DNA of 64,000 bases from AP-15 sp963716115. GTDB taxonomy: Bacteria; Pseudomonadota; Alphaproteobacteria; ATCC43930; CGMCC-115725. The position numbers were made by a program, and so were the translations under genes. The notes beneath the pieces are model-generated. The model made no database searches. It worked only from the letters and a program-made list of their open reading frames with translations, and had not been told where the DNA came from. Below are positions 16,434 through 26,419 of the stretch, in pieces. The stretch lies in assembly GCA_963716115.1 (NCBI GenBank), contig CAVQSZ010000037.1, positions 153,953 through 217,952 on the forward strand, read 5' to 3'. How positions within the stretch are numbered: the stretch's first letter is position 1; every line of letters begins with the position of its first letter.

Positions 16434-17384
16434 ATGTCGAGACGGCTGCCGGATTGGCGCATCCTCTTCGCGCTGTTTTGCTGCGCGAGCCTCGCCCTGG
16501 CGCCCGCGATCGCCGAGGCGCGGGCGGGCAGCTCCGCCGGCGGGCGCGGCTCCAGCTTCGGCAGCCGCGGCTCGCGCACCTGGGACAACAACAATGCCCA
16601 GCCCTTGAGCCGCAGCGCGACGCCGCAGCCGGCGGCCCCGCGGCAGCCCGGCCTGAGCCCGGGCGCGCCGGCGCCGGCCTATGGCGGCGGCGGCTTCATG
16701 CAGCGGCATCCGTTTCTGACCGGGCTCGCCGGCGGCATGATCGGCTCGTGGCTGTTCGGGCGCAGCGGCCTGGCGGCCGATGGCGCGGCGGGGGGCTCGG
16801 CGTTCGGCTCGCTGTTGGAGCTGGCGCTGATCGGCCTCTTGATCTACTTCGCGATTCGGCTGTTCCGCCGGCGCGCTGCGGCGGGCGGCCGGCCCGGGGC
16901 CGGGTTTGGATTGGCGCGCTCGGCCGGGGCGGCGGCGGCCCCGCTGCGTCTCGACCGCGGCCGCGACATCAACCTCGCCGACGCCGACCTCAACGCCTTT
17001 CAGGCGATCCACGCCGCGGTTCAACAAGCGTGGAGCGCCGGCGATCTGGCCGCCCTGCGCCGGGTGATGACGCCGGAGATGGTGGGCTGGTTTTCCGAGG
17101 AGCTGACCCGCAACGCGAGCCGCGGCCTGCAGAACCTGGTCTCCGACGTGCACCTCGTCAAAGGCGAGCTGACCGAAAGCTGGGAGGAGGGCGATCTGCA
17201 ATATGCAACGGCGCTGATGCGCTGGCGCGCGGTCGACTGTCTGGTCCGCCTCGGGCGCTCGCCGGGCGACCCGGACTATCTCGCCGGCGGCGACCCGCAG
17301 CAGCCTTCCGAGGCCGAGGAGATGTGGACCTTCGTGCGCCGCCGCGACGGCGACTGGCTGCTCTCCGCGATCCAGCAGGTCTGA
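16434..17384 (+). CDS. Tim44-domain membrane protein
   Basis: A 316-aa protein with an N-terminal signal/anchor (ILFALFCCASLALAPAIAEA), a Gly/Ser/Pro-rich stretch (SSAGGRGSSFGSRG), a glycine-rich hydrophobic pair (FLTGLAGGMIGSWLFG and LLELALIGLLIYFAI), and a C-terminal Tim44-like/NTF2 fold (AFQAIHAAVQQAWSAGDL...WTFVRRRDGDWLLSAIQQV). Members are inner-membrane proteins of uncertain role, distant from mitochondrial Tim44. An upstream ATG at 16398 would add 12 residues. It is a single gene, divergent from hsp20. Confidence 0.85.
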   Translation: MSRRLPDWRILFALFCCASLALAPAIAEARAGSSAGGRGSSFGSRGSRTWDNNNAQPLSRSATPQPAAPRQPGLSPGAPAPAYGGGGFMQRHPFLTGLAGGMIGSWLFGRSGLAADGAAGGSAFGSLLELALIGLLIYFAIRLFRRRAAAGGRPGAGFGLARSAGAAAAPLRLDRGRDINLADADLNAFQAIHAAVQQAWSAGDLAALRRVMTPEMVGWFSEELTRNASRGLQNLVSDVHLVKGELTESWEEGDLQYATALMRWRAVDCLVRLGRSPGDPDYLAGGDPQQPSEAEEMWTFVRRRDGDWLLSAIQQV

Positions 17385-17477
17385 CCCCGCCGGCGTCCCG
17401 CGCCGTTCTCGTTACGCTCGCCGGGGCGCAACAGCCCCGCCACGACCTCGCGCGCCATAATTCACCAGAAATCGCCC

Positions 17478-17555
17478 GTAGGATGGGTTGAGCATCGCGA
17501 AACCCATCGCGACCACCGAAGAAGATGCGTTTCGCTGACGCTCAACCCATCCTAC
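17478..17555. repeat. Long intergenic hairpin (GTAGGATGGGTT element)
   Basis: GTAGGATGGGTTGAGC (17478-17493) and GCTCAACCCATCCTAC (17540-17555) are perfect 16-base inverted repeats, and pairing continues imperfectly inward (GCGAAACCCATC against GATGCGTTTCGC). The element belongs to a widely scattered proteobacterial intergenic repeat family carrying this motif. Lying after the Tim44-like gene it could also terminate transcription. Confidence 0.75.
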
Positions 17556-17604
17556 AAGGTCTAGACCGCCGCCCAAATCAACAATCAAGAACGGGGTGAC
17601 GACA

Positions 17605-17808
17605 ATGCCGTGGTGTCTCGGTGACTGCCGCCTGGAAGGGTCGGTCGATGGTGACGGGCACGTGATCGCGCGGGGATACCTCAACGGCGTGACCTATATC
17701 ATGCAAGTTCAACTATACGAGAAGGGGGCGAACCCTCAATTTGATGCGATCGGCCAGATCGACCTTGGGCAGTGCCGAACTGTCCTGACGTGGCGAAAAG
17801 TTCAGTAG
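17605..17808 (+). CDS. Small hypothetical protein
   Basis: A 67-aa reading frame (MPWCLGDCRLEG..., ending TVLTWRKVQ) with two N-terminal cysteines and a compact beta-rich look (GHVIARGYLNGVTYIMQVQ). GC content and codon use are lower than in neighbouring genes, hinting at foreign origin or non-coding DNA. An upstream GTG at 17596 is an alternative start. I do not recognise a family. Confidence 0.4.
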   Translation: MPWCLGDCRLEGSVDGDGHVIARGYLNGVTYIMQVQLYEKGANPQFDAIGQIDLGQCRTVLTWRKVQ

Positions 17809-17845
17809 GCGACTTAATCGTCCCTGGCGCGCGCATCCTTGGGAT

Positions 17846-18718
17846 TTACGGCCACGCGACCAGCGGCGGCAGCGACATCAGGATGGCTTCGGGGTTGCCG
17901 CCGGTTTCGAGGCCGAAGCGGGTGCCGCGGTCGTAGAGGAGGTTGAACTCGACATAGCGGCCGCGGCGGACGAGCTGGCAGCGGCGCTGCTCGTCGGTCC
18001 AGGGGAGGCGCATGCGCGGCCGCACGATCGCCGGGTAGACCGCGAGGAAGGCTTCGCCGACCGAGCGCAGAAAGGCGAAGTCGCGCTCCCACTCGCCGCT
18101 GTCGAGATAATCGAAGAAGATCCCGCCGGCGCCGCGCGGCTCGTTGCGGTGCTTTATGAAAAAATACTCGTCGCACCACGCCTTGAACCTCGTGTGGCAG
18201 TCGGGGTCATAGGCGGCGCAGGCGGCGGCGAGCGCCGCGTGGAACTCGTCGGCCGCGGCATCGTCGGGGTAGATCGGGGTCAGATCGGCGCCGCCGCCGA
18301 ACCAGGATTTGGCGGTGACGATGTGCCGCGTGTTCATGTGCGCCGCCGGCACGAGCGGCGAGGCCGGATGGGCGACGACCGAGATCCCCGCGGCCCAGAA
18401 CCGCGGGTCGGCGGCCGCGCCCGGGATGTCGTTGCGGAATTCGGGCGAGAACTCGCCGGACACGGTCGAGATGTTGACCCCGACCTTCTCGAAGACCCGC
18501 CCATGCATCAGCGCGATCATCCCGCCGCCGCCGCCGGGGCGCTGCCATTCCCGGCGCTCGAAGCGGCCGGCCGGGCCGCTCGCGGGTCGTTCGCCGGCGA
18601 ATTCTTCCTCGATCGCCTCGAAAGCGGCGCAGATGTGGTCGCGCAAGGTGGCGAACCAGGCCTCGGCGCGGCCGCAGCGCTCGGGATCGGGAGGGAAGGG
18701 GCGGGGAGGCTCGCTCAT
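17846..18718 (-). CDS. hemF: Oxygen-dependent coproporphyrinogen-III oxidase
   Basis: HemF oxidatively decarboxylates coproporphyrinogen III to protoporphyrinogen IX in haem synthesis, using O2. The 290-aa protein carries the family blocks GGGGMIALMHGRVFEKVGVN, WFGGGADLTP, FFIKHRNEPRGAGGIFFDYL and RGRYVEFNLLYDRGTRFGLE. Its ATG overlaps the trmL stop (ATGA), so the two are one transcript. An aerobic lifestyle fits the bc1 operon on the other side of trmL. Confidence 0.96.
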   Translation of the reverse strand: MSEPPRPFPPDPERCGRAEAWFATLRDHICAAFEAIEEEFAGERPASGPAGRFERREWQRPGGGGGMIALMHGRVFEKVGVNISTVSGEFSPEFRNDIPGAAADPRFWAAGISVVAHPASPLVPAAHMNTRHIVTAKSWFGGGADLTPIYPDDAAADEFHAALAAACAAYDPDCHTRFKAWCDEYFFIKHRNEPRGAGGIFFDYLDSGEWERDFAFLRSVGEAFLAVYPAIVRPRMRLPWTDEQRRCQLVRRGRYVEFNLLYDRGTRFGLETGGNPEAILMSLPPLVAWP

Positions 18719-19173
18719 GGCTCCGGGAACAGGCTGGTCTGGCGCAGCGCCTCGGCGAGCGCGATCGCCCCGGCCAGCGCGACGTTGAGCGATCGCGCCG
18801 GCGGGCGCAACGGGATTGCCACCCGCGCGTCGGCGGCGTCGTGCACGGCCTGCGGCGCGCCGGCGCTCTCGCGGCCGAGCAGCAGCGTGTCGTCCGCCGT
18901 GAAGCCGAACCGGTGAAGAGCGACATCGCCCGAGGTGGTCAGCAGCACGAGACGCGACTGTGGATCGCGATCGGCGAGGAAGGCGCCCCACGAGACATGC
19001 CGCCGCAACGCCAGCATCGCGCCGTAATCGAGGAGCGCGCGGCGCAAACGCCGGTCGTCGAGCACAAAGCCGCAGGGCTCGATCAGATCGACCGCGACGC
19101 CGAGGCACGCGGCCAGCCGTAAGAGCGCGCCGGCGTTCTGCGGAATGTCGGGCTCGAGCAAGGCCAGGCGCAT
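18715..19173 (-). CDS. trmL: tRNA (cytidine/uridine-2'-O-)-methyltransferase TrmL
   Basis: A 152-aa SPOUT methyltransferase that 2'-O-methylates the wobble base of certain tRNA-Leu species. It starts at MRLALLEPDIPQNAGALLRL, typical of the family, and contains the knot-forming blocks LLLGRESAGAPQAVHDAA and IPLRPPARSLNVALAGAIA (the cofactor loop). The upstream ATG at 19215 would add an unlikely leader. It overlaps hemF by 4 nt and is divergent from petA. Confidence 0.92.
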   Translation of the reverse strand: MRLALLEPDIPQNAGALLRLAACLGVAVDLIEPCGFVLDDRRLRRALLDYGAMLALRRHVSWGAFLADRDPQSRLVLLTTSGDVALHRFGFTADDTLLLGRESAGAPQAVHDAADARVAIPLRPPARSLNVALAGAIALAEALRQTSLFPEP

Positions 19174-19367
19174 CGAACCTCCGGGGCCGGGGTTCTCAGG
19201 CGCGGCCGGGTGCATTATAGGAGTGGCGCGGGATAGGAGTGGCGCGGGAGCGCCGCCGAGGCCGGCGATTTATGCGGCAGTCTGTCGCATAGTTCGCCTT
19301 CTTCAACAGTATAGCTTCCGGCGGCGGCTCGGCCGGGTGGGATTTTGCGGATGGAAGAGGCTCTTTG

Positions 19368-19949
19368 ATGACCGATTTGGCGCACCAGAACGCCAGCGAG
19401 GCGCACCCCGACGGAACCCGGCGCGACTTTCTGCTGCTGACCGCCGGGGCGCTCGGCGCGGTCGCCGTCGCGGCGACGATCTGGCCGTTCATCGACACCC
19501 TGAACCCGGCGCGCGACACCTTGGCGCTGTCCAGCATCGATGTCGATCTGGCCCCGGTTCAGGTCGGCCAGCGGCTGACCGTCGCCTGGCGCGGCAAGCC
19601 GGTCTTCATCGCCCATCGGACGCCTGAGGAAATCAAGGCGGCCGACGATGTCAACCTCGCGGACCTGCGCGACCCGCAGAAGGATTCCGATCGCGTCAAA
19701 AAGCCGGAATGGCTGATCGTGGTGGGCGTCTGCACGCATCTGGGGTGCATACCGCTCGGTCAGAAGCTCGGCGACGACCGCGGCCCCTATGGCGGCTGGT
19801 TCTGCCCGTGCCACGGCTCGGTGTACGACACCTCCGCGCGGATCCGCCAAGGCCCGGCGCCGCTCAACCTGTGGCTGCCCGGGCAAGTCGATCAGGCGAG
19901 CACGGCGCTTTACCAATTCACCACCGACACCACGATCAAGATCGGCTAG
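19368..19949 (+). CDS. petA: Ubiquinol-cytochrome c reductase Rieske iron-sulfur subunit
   Basis: Carries the [2Fe-2S] cluster that takes the first electron from ubiquinol in the bc1 complex. The 193-aa product has a twin-arginine (RRDFLLLTAG) anchor and the cluster ligand motifs CTHLGC (about 122-127) and CPCHGS (about 146-151). The ATG at 19368 lies 7 bases after GGAAGAGG. It is the first gene of a compact petABC operon, 9 nt before petB. Confidence 0.96.
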   Translation: MTDLAHQNASEAHPDGTRRDFLLLTAGALGAVAVAATIWPFIDTLNPARDTLALSSIDVDLAPVQVGQRLTVAWRGKPVFIAHRTPEEIKAADDVNLADLRDPQKDSDRVKKPEWLIVVGVCTHLGCIPLGQKLGDDRGPYGGWFCPCHGSVYDTSARIRQGPAPLNLWLPGQVDQASTALYQFTTDTTIKIG

Positions 19950-19958
19950 GAGACCGCG

Positions 19959-21236
19959 ATGGCCGACACCGAACCCGGCCGAACCGGCCGGCTGATCCGC
20001 TGGATCGACTACCGGCTGCCGTTCGTCGCGACGATGCAGCACGAGCTCTACGAATACCCGACCCCGCGCAATTTGACCTATTGGTGGAATTTCGGCTCGC
20101 TCGCCGGGATCATGCTGGTGGTGATGATCGTGACCGGCATCGTGCTGGCGATGCAGTACACGCCCTCCTCCGAGCTCGCCTTCGATTCGGTCGAGCGCAT
20201 CATGCGCGACGTCAATTACGGCTGGCTCGTCCGCTACGCCCACGCCAACGGCGCGTCGATGTTCTTCGCCATCGTCTACATTCACATCTTCCGCGGGCTC
20301 TACTACGGCTCCTACAAGAACCCGCGCGAATTGTTGTGGATACTGGGCGTCGTAATCCTGATCCTGATGATCGCCACCGCGTTCATGGGCTATGTGCTGC
20401 CCTGGGGCCAGATGAGCTATTGGGCGGCGACCGTGATCACCAATCTGTTCTCGGCGATCCCCCTGGTCGGAAACAGCATCGTGACCTTTCTGTGGGGCGG
20501 CTTCACGGTCGGCGACCCGACCCTGCACCGCTTCTACGCGCTGCATTACCTGTTGCCGTTCATCATCGTCGCCGTCGTCTTTCTGCACCTGATTGCGCTG
20601 CACCGCTTCGGCTCCAACAACCCGCTGGGCATCGACCTCAAGGGTCCGCAGGACACGATCCCGTTCCATCCCTATTACACGATCAAGGATTTCTTCGGGC
20701 TGACCGTCTTCCTGCTGATCTTTGCCTTCTTCGTGTTCTACGCGCCCAACTTTTTCGCCAGCCCGGACAACTACATCCCGGCGAACCCGATGCAGACGCC
20801 GAACCACATCGTGCCGGAATGGTATCTCCTGCCGTATTACGCGATCCTGCGCTCGATCACCTTCGATTTTCTCGGCATCCCGGGCAAGCTGATCGGCGTC
20901 GTCTTGGCCTTCGGGTCGCTCTTCATGCTCCTGCTCGTGCCGTGGCTCGACACCTCGCCGGTGCGCAGCGCCCGCTTCCGGCCGATCTACAAATGGGTGT
21001 TCTGGCTCCTCGTCATCGATGTGCTGGCGCTGGGCTGGGTCGGCTTCAACCCGCCCGCCGGGATCGTCGTGACGGTCGGCCAGATCGCGACCCTCTACTT
21101 CTACGTCCACTTCCTGATCCTGTTCCCGCTGATCGGCAAGCTGGAGCGGCCGCTTCCGTTGCCGGCCGGCATCGGCACGCCGGTGCTCGGCGGCGCGGCG
21201 CTCTCCGACGCCGGCGCGACCGCCGGGAGGCGCTGA
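19959..21236 (+). CDS. petB: Cytochrome b of the bc1 complex
   Basis: The 425-aa inner-membrane subunit holds haems bL and bH and both quinone sites. Visible are the haem-ligand helices (YAHANGASMFFAIVYIHIFRGLYYGSYK and LHRFYALHYLLPFIIVAVVFLHLIALH), the Qo-site GYVLPWGQMSYWAA, and PEWYLLPYYAILRSI. It has the single-gene mitochondrial-type length. An AGGAGA ribosome site precedes the ATG, and petC begins one base after the stop. Confidence 0.97.
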   Translation: MADTEPGRTGRLIRWIDYRLPFVATMQHELYEYPTPRNLTYWWNFGSLAGIMLVVMIVTGIVLAMQYTPSSELAFDSVERIMRDVNYGWLVRYAHANGASMFFAIVYIHIFRGLYYGSYKNPRELLWILGVVILILMIATAFMGYVLPWGQMSYWAATVITNLFSAIPLVGNSIVTFLWGGFTVGDPTLHRFYALHYLLPFIIVAVVFLHLIALHRFGSNNPLGIDLKGPQDTIPFHPYYTIKDFFGLTVFLLIFAFFVFYAPNFFASPDNYIPANPMQTPNHIVPEWYLLPYYAILRSITFDFLGIPGKLIGVVLAFGSLFMLLLVPWLDTSPVRSARFRPIYKWVFWLLVIDVLALGWVGFNPPAGIVVTVGQIATLYFYVHFLILFPLIGKLERPLPLPAGIGTPVLGGAALSDAGATAGRR

Positions 21237-21237
21237 G

Positions 21238-21996
21238 ATGCGAAGGCTCGCCCTGGCCGCGCTGGCGCTCGGCGCCCTCACGGTGGCTGCGGTCCCGGCC
21301 CGCGCCCAGGAGACCCCGCTGCCGCGCCAGGCCTGGTCGTTCGACGGCGTCTTCGGCACCTACGACCGGGCGGCGCTGCAGCGCGGCTTCCAGGTCTACA
21401 AGGAGGTCTGCTCGGCCTGCCATTCGGTCAGGTTTCTGCATTTCCGCGACCTTGCCGAGATCGGCTACAACGCCGACGAGGTCAAGGCGATCGCCGCCAG
21501 CTATCAGGTGACCGACGGCCCGAACGACCAGGGCGAGATGTTCCAGCGGCCGGGCCGGCCCTCCGACCCGATCCCGGGGCCGTTCCCGAACGATCAGGCG
21601 GCGCGCGCGGCGAACAACGGCGCCCTGCCGCCCGACCAGTCGCTGCTCGTCAAGGCGCGCGAGGGCGGCCCCGACTACATGTACGCGATCCTGACCGGCT
21701 ACAAGGACGCGCCGGCCGGCTTCAAATTGCTCGAAGGCATGAACTACAACGAGTTTTTCCCCGGCCACCAGATCGCGATGCCGCCGCCGCTTTCCGACAA
21801 CGCGGTCACCTTCGCCGACGGCGCGCCGGCGACCGTGCCGCAGATGGCGCATGACGTGACGACCTTTCTGACCTGGGCGTCGGAGCCCAACCTCGAGGCG
21901 CGGCACCGCACCGGCTTCAAGGTGTTCCTGTTCCTGATCGTCGGCGTCGGCGTCTTCTACGCCGCCAAGCGCAAGATCTGGTCGGCGATCCATTAG
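21238..21996 (+). CDS. petC: Cytochrome c1
   Basis: A 252-aa periplasmic c-type cytochrome that passes electrons from the Rieske centre to soluble cytochrome c. It has a signal peptide (to about ARAQ, residue 24), haem attachment CSACH (58-62), an axial methionine in GHQIAMPPPL, and a C-terminal anchor (VFLFLIVGVGVFYAAKRK). It ends the petABC operon. No clear T-tracted terminator follows; the 340 bp up to mtnP holds only repeat elements. Confidence 0.96.
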   Translation: MRRLALAALALGALTVAAVPARAQETPLPRQAWSFDGVFGTYDRAALQRGFQVYKEVCSACHSVRFLHFRDLAEIGYNADEVKAIAASYQVTDGPNDQGEMFQRPGRPSDPIPGPFPNDQAARAANNGALPPDQSLLVKAREGGPDYMYAILTGYKDAPAGFKLLEGMNYNEFFPGHQIAMPPPLSDNAVTFADGAPATVPQMAHDVTTFLTWASEPNLEARHRTGFKVFLFLIVGVGVFYAAKRKIWSAIH

Positions 21997-22074
21997 ACTA
22001 GACCGCCGCCCCGAAATGACCGCGATCACAAGAGGCTGCTCGCCGTTCCCGAGAACACGCAACCAATTAGAGGT

Positions 22075-22161
22075 CGTCTTGCGCGGACTTGATCCGCGCA
22101 TCCACGTCTTCACTTCGGACGCCGAAAGGCGTGGATGGCCGGGCCAAGCCCGGCCAAGACG
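22075..22161. repeat. Cruciform-like intergenic repeat in the petC-mtnP gap
   Basis: The 340-bp gap 21997-22336 has no gene. It holds an 87-bp element whose ends pair (CGTCTTG...CAAGACG and ATCCACG...CGTGGAT), with a small palindrome in each arm: GCGCGGACTTGATCCGCGC on the left and GGCCGGGCCAAGCCCGGCC on the right. The arms have different sequences but keep pairing, a sign of selection or spread for structure. A second fragment (CCCCGGACCCCCGCCTTCG) lies at about 22268. Similar elements are common between alphaproteobacterial genes. Confidence 0.65.
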
Positions 22162-22336
22162 ATCTCTGCATCGTTCGAGGCGGGGTCGATGCCCGTTCCA
22201 CGTGCAGCCCGGATTTTCACCGGACAGCCCTACGCAACGGCGGGAAACCAGGGTACGCGACGTGCCGGCGCCCCGGACCCCCGCCTTCGCAGGGGCGACG
22301 ATAGGTCGGTGCTTCAGGGCAGGCGTCTGACGAGCG

Positions 22337-23217
<881 letters not shown>

Positions 23218-23221
<4 letters not shown>

Positions 23222-24314
23222 ACGTCGGCGGCCGGCCGATGCGCACCATCTGGCTCGCCGCCGACGGGCGTACGGTCGAGATCATCGACCAGACCCGGCT
23301 GCCGCACGAGCTGGTCGTGGTCGGGCTGCGCACGGTCGAGGACGCGGCGCGCGCGATCCGCACGATGCAGGTCAGGGGCGCGCCGTTGATCGGCGCGACC
23401 GCCGCCTACGGCGTGGCGCTGGCGATGGCGGCGGACCCCTCCGATGTCGGGCTCGAGGCCGCCGCCGACCGCGCTCGGCGCCACCCGCCCGACCGCGGTC
23501 AATCTGCGCTGGGCGCTGGGCGAGATGCAGCAGGCCCTGGCCGCGGTTCCGCCGGCGCGGCGGCATGCGGCGGCCTTGGCGCGCGCCGCCGAGATCGCCG
23601 AGGCCGATGTCGCGATCAACCGCGCGATCGGCGAGCACGGCGCCCGGCTGATCGCCGAGGCCCGGCGGCGCAAGGGAGCCGGCGCACGGGTCGAAATCCT
23701 GACCCACTGCAACGCCGGCTGGCTCGCCACCGTCGATTGGGGCACTGCGCTCGCCCCGGTCTACCGCGCCCATGACGACGGGGTCCCGGTTCATGTCTGG
23801 GTCGACGAGACCCGGCCGCGCAACCAGGGCGCCGGCCTGACCACCTGGGAATTGGGCCGGCACGGCGTCCCGCACACGCTGATCGTCGACAACGCCGCGG
23901 GCCATGTGATGCGCCAGGGCCTCGTCGATTTGTGCATCGTCGGCGACCGACCGCACCACCGCCTCGGGCGATGTCGCCAACAAGATCGGCACCTATACGA
24001 AGGCCTTGGCGGCGCGCGACAACGACATCCCGTTCTATGTCGCCTTGCCGTCGCCGACGATCGATTGGGAGATCGACGACGGCAAGGCGATCCCGATCGA
24101 GCGCCGCGACAGCCGCGAGGTCACCCATATCGAAGGCTGGACCGAGGAGGGCCGGCGCGTCGCCGTCCGCCTGACCCCGGCCGACACCGCCGCCGCCAAC
24201 TACGCCTTCGACGTGACCCCCGCCCGCCTCGTCACTGCGCTCATCACCGAGCGCGGCGTCGCGCCCGCCTCGCGCGCGGGGCTGCTCGGGCTGTTTCCGG
24301 AGCGAACGGGCTGA
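23218..24314 (+). CDS. mtnA: S-methyl-5-thioribose-1-phosphate isomerase, with two frameshifts (about 23471 and 23947)
   Basis: Isomerises methylthioribose-1-phosphate to methylthioribulose-1-phosphate. The N-terminal frame runs to MAADPSDVGLEAAADR, then LGATRPTAVNLRWAL continues one frame on, and VDLCIVG is followed in the third frame by TTASGDVANKIGTYTKALAA. Catalytic-region blocks GAPLIGATAAYG and HCNAGWLATVDWGTA are present. Each shift is a one-base gain (CGCGCTCGG, GCGACCGACC). Removing both gives 364 aa, the normal length. The last 71 bases overlap nhaA on the opposite strand. Shifts look like sequence errors, but a decayed gene cannot be excluded. Confidence 0.88.
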
Positions 24315-25497
24315 CCGAACCGGGGCTCCCCCGGACCCGCGCCCGGGCGCACAGGCTGAGGACGCCGGCGCCGACGACACCAGACAATATCGAGCCCGCC
24401 AGCACGCCGAGCCGCACCGCCTTCTGGCGCTCGGGCTCCGCGAAGGCGAGGGTGCCGATAAAGAGGCTCATCGTGAAGCCGATCCCGGTCAGGATGCTGG
24501 TGGCGTAGAGCGCCGGCCAGCCCGCCCCGCCCGGGCGCTCGGACCAGCCCAGCCGGATCGCCAGCGCCGCGGCGCCGAAGACGCCGATCTGCTTGCCGAG
24601 AAACAGCCCGGCGGCGATGCCGAGCGGCACCGGCGAGAACAGGTACGACAGCGACAGGCCGGCGAAGGAGAGCCCGGCATTGGCGAAGCCGAACAACGGC
24701 ACGATGCCGAACGCCACCCATGGCTGCAGCTCGCGTTCGATCCGGATGAGCGGTGAGGCCTGCCCCGGCGGCGCGTGAAACGGGATCGCCAGCGCCAAGG
24801 CGACCCCGGCCAATGTCGCGTGCACGCCCGATTTCAGCACGAACACCCAGAGCACGATCCCGGTCAGCACATAGCAGGCGATCCGCCGCACGCCGGCGAG
24901 GTTGAGCGCCAGCAGAACCGCCAGCGCCGCCGCCGCGCCCCCGAGCGACACCCAGGAAAGCTCGCTCGTGTAGAAGACCGCGATGATCACGATCGAGCCG
25001 AGGTCGTCGATGATCGCCAGCGCGGTCAGGAAGAGCTTCAGCGAGGGCGCCGCACGGCTGCCCAAGAGCGCCATGACGCCGAGCGAGAAGGCGATGTCGG
25101 TGGCGCACGGCACCGCCCAGCCGGCGAGCGCGCCGGGCTCCCGCCGGGCGATCGCGGCATAGATCAGCGCCGGCACGGCCATGCCGCCGAAGGCGGCGAC
25201 CACCGGCAGGGTCGCGCGCCGGCGGTCGGAGAGCTCGCCCTCGATCGCCTCGCGCTTGATCTCCAGCCCGACCTGGAAAAAGAAGACCGCCATCAGCCCG
25301 TCGTTGATCCACAGCAGCAGCGGCTTGTCGATGCCCAGATCGCCGATGCGCACCCCGGCGCGCAGGCCGAGCAGCAGGTCGTAGAGACCGGCGAGCGGCG
25401 AATTGGCCAGCGCCAGGGCGACGGCGGCGGCCAGCATCAGCAGGACGCCGCCCGCCGCCTCGTGGCGCAACAGCCGCTGCACGGTTGGAAACCCCAT
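24244..25497 (-). CDS. nhaA: Na+/H+ antiporter NhaA
   Basis: A 417-aa inner-membrane antiporter exchanging protons for sodium. Hallmarks are FFFQVGLEIKRE, the ATDIAFSLGVMALLG segment, the paired aspartates in LAIIDDLGSIVIIA and TSILTGIGFTMSLFIG. About 11-12 hydrophobic helices are visible. The C-terminal 40 residues are arginine-rich and cytoplasmic. It begins at MGFPTVQRLLRHEAAGG; longer frames add non-family sequence. It converges on mtnA, overlapping its 3' end. Confidence 0.94.
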   Translation of the reverse strand: MGFPTVQRLLRHEAAGGVLLMLAAAVALALANSPLAGLYDLLLGLRAGVRIGDLGIDKPLLLWINDGLMAVFFFQVGLEIKREAIEGELSDRRRATLPVVAAFGGMAVPALIYAAIARREPGALAGWAVPCATDIAFSLGVMALLGSRAAPSLKLFLTALAIIDDLGSIVIIAVFYTSELSWVSLGGAAAALAVLLALNLAGVRRIACYVLTGIVLWVFVLKSGVHATLAGVALALAIPFHAPPGQASPLIRIERELQPWVAFGIVPLFGFANAGLSFAGLSLSYLFSPVPLGIAAGLFLGKQIGVFGAAALAIRLGWSERPGGAGWPALYATSILTGIGFTMSLFIGTLAFAEPERQKAVRLGVLAGSILSGVVGAGVLSLCARARVRGSPGSVSPFAPETARAAPRARRARRRAR

Positions 25498-25545
25498 GGC
25501 GCTCTCTGCCTGCGGCGGTGCTAAGCTCGGCGGCGGTGGAGCGGG

Positions 25546-26409
25546 GTGTCGATGATGCGCAGCGGCATAGCAGGGATCGACCACGTGATCGTCGGGGTGC
25601 GCGACCTCGAGGCGGCCCGCGCGGGCTGGGGCCGGCTCGGCTTCACCTCGACGCCGCGCGGGCGTCATATCGGCCAGGGCACGGCCAATTACTGCATCAT
25701 GTTCCCATCGGACTACGTCGAGCTCCTCGGCATCGTCGATCCGGGCGATTTTGTCCAGCGCCTCGACGATTTTCTCGATCGGCGTGAGGGGTTGATGGCG
25801 GCCGCCTTCGCGCCCGGCGCGCCGGTCGAGGAGGTGCGGCGGGCGCTGCTCGGCTTGCGGCTGCATCCCTCCGAGCCGCGGGCGCTCGGCCGTCGGCTCG
25901 AATTGCCCGACGGCGCGGTTGCGCCGCGCTTCAGCCTCGTCTCATTGCCGCCCGACGAAACGCCGGGGCTCGACAGCTTCATCTGCGCCCATCTGACGCC
26001 CGAGCTGATGCGGCACAAGGCATGGCTCGACCACGCGAACGGCGCGACCGGGCTGAAGGGCCTGCATGTGCTGGTCGAGAACACCGCGCCGCTGCTCGCC
26101 GCCTACGACCGGCTGTTCGGGATTTTGCAGGTGACGACGACCGACGCCGTCGCCGCGGTCCAGGTCGGCCGGCATCGGCTGCTGTTCAGCACGCCCGACG
26201 ATTTTCTGACGATGCATCCCGGGCTCGACCTCGACCCCTCGTTTCCGCTGCCCGGCATCGTCTCGCTCGAGTTCGCCGTCGATCGCCTCCAGCGCACGCA
26301 GGACTGCCTGAGGCGGTCGGGGGTCGCTTTCGCCGAGATGCCGGGCGGCGCCCTCGTCGTGCCGGCCGCCGAGGCCAACGGCGCGGTTCTGTTCTTCTCC
26401 GAGGGGTGA
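25546..26409 (+). CDS. Glyoxalase-like domain protein
   Basis: A 287-aa protein of the Glyoxalase_3 type. The start IAGIDHVIVGVRDLEAARAG and LGFTSTPRGRHIGQGTANYC show the first VOC-like module with metal-ligand His; a second module begins near LKGLHVLVENTAPLLAAYDR. The substrate is unknown. The start may be GTG 25546 or the ATGs at 25552 and 25555; a GGAG lies at 25537. It is divergent from nhaA and converges on the pemK-like gene. Confidence 0.75.
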   Translation: MSMMRSGIAGIDHVIVGVRDLEAARAGWGRLGFTSTPRGRHIGQGTANYCIMFPSDYVELLGIVDPGDFVQRLDDFLDRREGLMAAAFAPGAPVEEVRRALLGLRLHPSEPRALGRRLELPDGAVAPRFSLVSLPPDETPGLDSFICAHLTPELMRHKAWLDHANGATGLKGLHVLVENTAPLLAAYDRLFGILQVTTTDAVAAVQVGRHRLLFSTPDDFLTMHPGLDLDPSFPLPGIVSLEFAVDRLQRTQDCLRRSGVAFAEMPGGALVVPAAEANGAVLFFSEG

Positions 26410-26419
26410 CCGGCGCGGG

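Noticed and set aside
17478..17555. Small RNA gene from the strong hairpin
   Set aside because: The GTAGGATGGGTT motif belongs to a dispersed intergenic repeat; no promoter is visible, so a repeat is the better call.
24244..25866. A 540-codon NhaA starting at 25866
   Set aside because: The additional 123 residues are antisense to the glyoxalase-like gene and lack family character; the conserved start is at 25497.
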